Source of the DNA: Strigamia acuminata
Taxonomy: Eukaryota; Arthropoda; Chilopoda; Geophilomorpha; Linotaeniidae
DNA: 64,000 nt
Reading direction: 5' to 3'
Assembly: GCA_949358305.1 (NCBI GenBank)
Contig: OX442321.1
Coordinates: forward strand, 9,635,605 to 9,699,604
The position numbers and the translations under genes are program-made. Every line of letters begins with the position of its first letter. Positions within the stretch are counted from its first letter, which is position 1. The notes below the pieces were generated by a model. It saw nothing but the letters and a program-made list of their open reading frames with translations. It was not told the DNA's origin and did no database searches. Below are positions 53,801-59,800 of the stretch, one piece after another.

Positions 53801-56800
53801 GGATTCGGCTGGGATTCGGGGGGATTCGGATAGATTCGGAGGATTCGGGGGGGATTCGAATGAGATTCGGGGAGATTCGGATGGGATTCGGTGGGATTCG
53901 GCGGGATTCGGTGGGATTCGGCGGGATTCGGATGGGATTCAGAAAGATTCATATGATTTTTTTCAAATAAATTTAGTGAAGTGGGAATGTTTTTTAATTT
54001 TAATTTTAACTCTTAGTGAAATGTGGTAAAATACGAGGTAAAATAGCACGCAATCAAATGCAATCACAATTGCGAACAATGATGAATTCCGGGCTCGATT
54101 CCGGGATTAATTTGAAGTTCGCGCTAAATCGTAAATGCGCATGCGCAGATACCGCGCAGCGAGGTGCGCAGGTATAATTTCTTCCGATGATGATTTTACG
54201 GACAATTTCAAGGACAATTTCAAGGAAGTTTCTTGTAAAAATATTATTACATTTTTTAATCATAAATTTTGTTTTTATTTTTCTCGATTTGTATACAACT
54301 TAAAGATTCGAGATTCGAAGATTCGGTGGGATTCGGAAAGATTCGGGTGGGATTCGGAAAGATTCGGGTGGGATTCGGAAAGATTCGGGCGGGATTCGGA
54401 AGCCATTGTCAGAGATTCGGTCGAATGTCGCCCCCCTCGATACGATTACTCTTTTTTTTTTTTATTGTTTTTACATTTAAGTAAAAATTTGAATTCAAGA
54501 AAAACAAATTGGATCAAGAAAAATACAAGAGCACAAAGATGGAATGTCGCTCTAGCGAGGCTTTTTTGCGTCTATATTTGTTTGTGCGGAGGAGGAAGGG
54601 GCTGGAAGATCTATATTTGTTCATCTGGTATTCTTTCGGTGGACGGTCAGGAGGATCATTGCGTTCCATGAACGTTCCACAATGCAGGAGCCTGGAGCGC
54701 CGAGCGGAGACACGCTAATATAAAATTATTCGCTTGCCGGGCGGCGTCGTGTTCCTACCACCCTTCCTCCCTTCCTCCCTTCCTCCCTTTCCCTTTTCCT
54801 TTCCTTTAACATCCTCCTCCACTCAGCAACTAAACCGACCACCAAACTTGCCAGTTGCACAAACGTTATTCCCGACTTCTTTCCGAGCACACGCCCTTCT
54901 GGTCATAAATCGTTGGCGGCGCTGAAAAGTTGGTGACCACCCCTCCAGCAAGTCGTATCTCAACGCCAAGTCGAGTCCGAGCGTCCAGCTGCACGCTGAC
55001 TACCAAGTGAGTGACCTCGAACGCCTTCAGGTTTGGTCGCTCGTTTTGACAGCGGTGTTCAAGTGCAGTTGGCGCATAAATACTTGTTAGGTATTCATGC
55101 AGTGAAAAAGATGAAATATGTTAGCGTCAACAAGAAGCGACCGAGAGAGGTGTGGTTTTGTATATTTTTCCTCCTCATCGATTTCTGCCTGGTCGGATTG
55201 TGTTCAATCTTGGATCACGTGACTTGAATCCACCATCTCCTCCTCCTCCTCCTCGTCTTTCGTTTCATCTGATTTAAAGGTGAACGTCGCCGTAATTGGA
55301 TGTGATGGATGATAATGAAAACGACCTGCACGACCTCCTCCTTTGCTTTCACCTTACCCAATTTTATCCCGCCCTTTGCTTTTTTAAGGCCCTTTCCCTG
55401 ACTCGGGAATGAGATGATGACACGTGCTCTCCATTTTATCTTGTAACCTAAGATCTGTTTCAAATTGGCTGTTGGATTTTTTTTTTTTTTTCTGGATTTT
55501 TTTTTTCTTCTTTCGTGGAATTTTAAGCATTTTGCTCAGCTACTCCCTTTGCTTTTGTTTGTTCTCGAGTTTGTTTAAAGTGGTTTTCAAGTCGATCTCG
55601 TGTAACTTAATCAAGTGTAAACGTTTTTTTTTGTGTTTGAGTATTCTTGGTTTTAATTTTTTGATATTTTTGTGTAATAACTTGTGGAATTCGAATTAAT
55701 TTTTTCGCTCTGCTGGAAGAATATTATTGGAAAATAGTTCCGCCAATAGTGCGAGTAAAATTTAATGGGGAGAAATCCCACGGATGGAATTTTTTTTGTC
55801 GAAATTTATTTTTTTGTTGAATCAACACGAAAATTAATATTTGTCCATAAACGCTTGCTAATTGACATTTTTGCGTAGACAACAAACCGTTTTTTAATCT
55901 CGTTTTCAAATTTTTCCTTAAAGTTTTACGCCGTGTGATTAATTTTTCAGATCCAAAAAGAAAAAGAAAAAGAAAAAGAAAAGAAAAAAATTATTTTCTT
56001 CCATTTTTAATTTTCCTTCATCTTTATTTGTGGCGCTTTTTATTTTGTCAAGTCTTTGTCTTGCGCAGCGTTATACATACAAAGCAATTAGTTAACGTTT
56101 GCCTTTCTTTTCTTCTCTTTTCTTTTCTTAATTAATAGCCGCCGGCTGTCAGTGTCAATAAATCGACCCTCCAGAGAGTGAAAAGTTGTTTGACGTTTTC
56201 AACTTAAAACAGAAAAGTTTTCGCCCTTGCATCATATCTACGCATGCGAAATCTTCAAGTGGGGAAACACGTTTAGTGCATTTCAATTTTGGGCGTGGAC
56301 TTCTTAAGATAAGCCACTCAGGTGTCAAGATGCGTTTCACAGATTACGTGGTGATCAAGTGGCAAGTGTTTTACGTGCCTACATTAATATGAATGAATGT
56401 TAATTTTCTGTTTTCTCTTTAATTTCCCTCTCGCCTCGTTTGGACAATTTTTCTGTTCGTGTTTCGTGCCTCCTCTTCTCAGATGCATTACGTTAATACA
56501 CTCATAAATTTCAACGCTCCAGAAATATTTATCGATTCGTGACTCCTGGATGCATTTCTTTCTCTTATGCTGAGGTGTGCGGCCTCAATTAGTAGTCAGA
56601 CGTCTTTTCTTTATTTTTTTTTCTTTTCAAATTTTTTTCTCTCTCTCCTCCCCCGCTTTTTTTCCCCTTTTTTCCCATTTTTTTTTGTATTTCTCTTTCC
56701 TTCCGCTCGCAACCAGCCCGCTTTTGATGTCGTTACGCTTTTTCTGTTTTAAAAATTCTTTAAAGTTCATCGTCAACAGTACATGCAGCTGGTGACATTG

Positions 56801-59800
56801 TTTTTTCTTTATTTATTTTTTATTTTTTTTTATTTGTAAGTTTACCTTTGACCGCTTTTGTTCTTCTTTTGTGCTAATGAGTTCTCTTTCTCTTCCAATT
56901 AGAAACTGTTAGCCTCTAAATCCAATTAGATTAATTAAGGCAAATACTTGTAAACCAAAACCTTTCCACTTCTGTTCTGTCTCTTTCGTTCACGTTTTCA
57001 TGTTTGCGTAGAGAATTCGTCTATAAAATCTCTATTTTTTTTATAGATAAAAAGTTTGACCTTCGTTGAAACGAGGCTCATTAGTCAAATAAATTCAAAA
57101 CAACTTTTTTTTAAAAAAAAATTATTTTTATTCAAATTCATTTCTGTATTACAAGCTTTGCTGTTTTTCATTGATTTTAACCTTAAATGCAAAATAGAAA
57201 AGAAAATGAAGAAGAAAAAGAAAAAGAAAATATAATTTTTCTTTTTTTCTTCTACAATACAAACATTTTGTATGAAAATCCTCGAGGAAGTTTTTCATAA
57301 TCCACAATCCACATCTAACATCTCTCGTACCGCTTCTGCTTTAAACCCGTTGGGAGTCATTGGACGTCTTTGGACTTGGTCCAATAACGTCAATAACTCC
57401 AAATCCCTCCGCCTTTGCGTATATATTTAAAACAGCTCGCCAAAACTGAGTAAATAAATAGGAACTAATGGAAAATATTCGATAAACACTAACAGTGACC
57501 CCTCTTTCATTTTATTTCATTTTTTCCACTCCGTCTTAAGTGCGAGTGAGTCCGAAGCTAAATCACGGTTGACGTTCGGGGTGTCGTGTGATGTAAAACG
57601 TGGAGTTGTCGTCTCACTCGCGCACATGCGCCTGGGATCAATGGAAGGTGCAGGGGCGGACGCGCTTGACGGCATCTGCTCACTTGGCTACAATGGAAGT
57701 CTTGCAAGTTGGCAGCTCCACTGTAGAAAACGTGCGAAAGTCGACAGGGCATTTATCGATTGGTTTCACTACATCAATCTTGAGTCATTATCCTTAAGTG
57801 GTCAGGCTTATGGCTTATATTTTTCACTGGGGACAAACTGTCATCTATTGTACCGAATTATTGACGTCTTCACGTATTGGGAGAGAATCGGAGAGAACGA
57901 GAAGCGAAAAAAAAGGCGGCGGATCGACGTTTTTATATATATAGAGATGTGTTAAAGGTGTTCTCCACTTTTCTTATCGTTTTTTTCCAAGTGAGTTTTG
58001 CAAATGTCGACTCTCTTTAAGTTGATGTGGTGTAAAGATTGGAATCGAGTCGCGTGATTTTAAATGCACTCGACATTGATGGATTCACTTTATGATGCTG
58101 GAAACACTTAAAAAACGTGTAACTTTTTTTGGACGTTGCGTCTTTAGTTGTAATTATGAAATCTGAAAAAAAATTTAATAAGAAAAAAAAATCGAGAGAG
58201 AGGGAAGCAGTGGTTTGACAGTTGACATTTTTGAAAAATATGGTTTGCGATGCGGGGGAAGAGTTTATTATTTCTTGCCACATTCTTCCAGGCCATGTTC
58301 CAGTCATAAAGTAGTAATTTCACAACATTTCAGATGATATTTTAGATATGGCATTTCACCTGAACAAATGCCGAGTGCAAAACGGATGACATTCTCTTGT
58401 TGGTGTATGTCACACAATTTCCAAGTGGTCTCTGGAGACTCAGGATGTGATATTTACGACACCCCAGTGCTCATCGACCCAAACTCCATTAAAAAAGAAA
58501 AGAGAACACCCACGTTTTCAACAGGGGTTTGCCATAACATGGCATTGTCCGATACGGACGAGATTGATGATAATTCGGGCTTGTTGCATAGCTGGAGCAC
58601 TGTTTCATTAAGGGGTTTTGGCCCACGCCTTTATTCTTCCCATCCTTTGTGAGTTGCCAATTGAGTTTGAGGCGTAGGAGAGTAATTGCATTCAAGTTAG
58701 ATCTCTTGGTGGATGGAGCTTCCAATTCCTCAATGACTTGTACAAGATTGGCGTCTTCCAGTCTGACGACTCCCTTTGGGAAGATGCTTTGCTGCTGCTA
58801 CTTGCACTACTTTTTTTGCAAAATGAGATTTTCTTTTTTTTTCTCTCTCTTTTTTCTCCCTCCTTTCTTTATCCACCTCTTCCTTTGGGGGTCGGCAGTT
58901 CGGATTTCATTTGATTTTTTTTAATGGTCGGCTATAAATCTGAAATTAACGGTGTCGTCTAAATTAATTCTTCTTTGTGCTCTCTTGGGCGAGGTTACGC
59001 GTCAGTGGGCAGCGTCTCCACTCCGTCCCCTCTCGCACTTTTTCAGGTGACGTGTGGGAGTTGTTGAAGCTTACAACCGGTTGATTTTTGAGTAATTTAC
59101 TGAGATTTCTGTCAAAAATTGAATGAAACAATCTCTTTTTTTGTTTAAATTTAATTATTTTGGGGTCAGTTTCTTGAGATTACATTAATTATTTGAGAGG
59201 TTTGTGACAATCGAGTTTTACGTTGTGTTTTTTATATATTGGAATTGATTTTTCTGTGTAATTGCGTTAAAAGTTTTTCTAAAGTTTTGACGTATTTTTG
59301 CTCACAAGCAGAAGGATAGAGAGAGTGTCTTAAATTTAATAGTTCACTTCAAGGGTGTGTGCAGTGTCAGGTGGAAAAGATTCCCTTTTCCCTCGTTCTA
59401 TTTCTTTTTTTTTTCTTTCTTTTTTTTGAAGGAACATTTTTTTAAAAGTAGGATTCTATGTAATTGGAAGCGACAGTTATAAATGGAGTTTTCATCGACT
59501 TTTGTCACTTTGCTGACGTCAGGCCTTTGAGTTGACATATTCTAAGACGTACAGCCGGGTTATGGGTCAAGTGAGTTTGTTTTTTGACGTCCATCTAAAG
59601 ATTAATTGTGCGCCGAATGGATTTTGAAGGAAAATTGAAAAAAATTAAAAAAATAATAAAAAGGAAATGAAAGGAAAAGCATTCGTTTCCTTAAGTGTTA
59701 TCTTTATGTCGTGTACCGTAAGACAGAAATGATTAGGGTCAAACACTTCTCAACACATGTCATGTTATAAAATTGAAGAGAAAATGTCATTTTGAGACCT

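Larger units (their letters stand above)
53711..54439. mobile_element. Non-autonomous DNA transposon with 14-bp TIRs and 8-bp TSD
   Basis: The left end CGAGGGGTGCGACA (53711-53724) and the right end TGTCGCCCCCCTCG (54426-54439) are inverted copies with 13 of 14 matches. The element is flanked by a perfect direct repeat ATACGATT (53703-53710 and 54440-54447), the expected target-site duplication. An 8-bp duplication fits hAT-like, P-like or Merlin-like transposition; the ends do not fix the superfamily. A 14-bp direct repeat TTGTCAGAGATTCG lies near both ends (53737 and 54406). No transposase frame is present, so mobility would depend on an enzyme encoded elsewhere. Confidence 0.85.

Noticed and set aside
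53737-54671. Frames with GFGGIRMGF-like repeats on plus and ESHPNPP-like repeats on minus
   Set aside because: Translations of the GATTCGG arrays inside the transposon, not genes.
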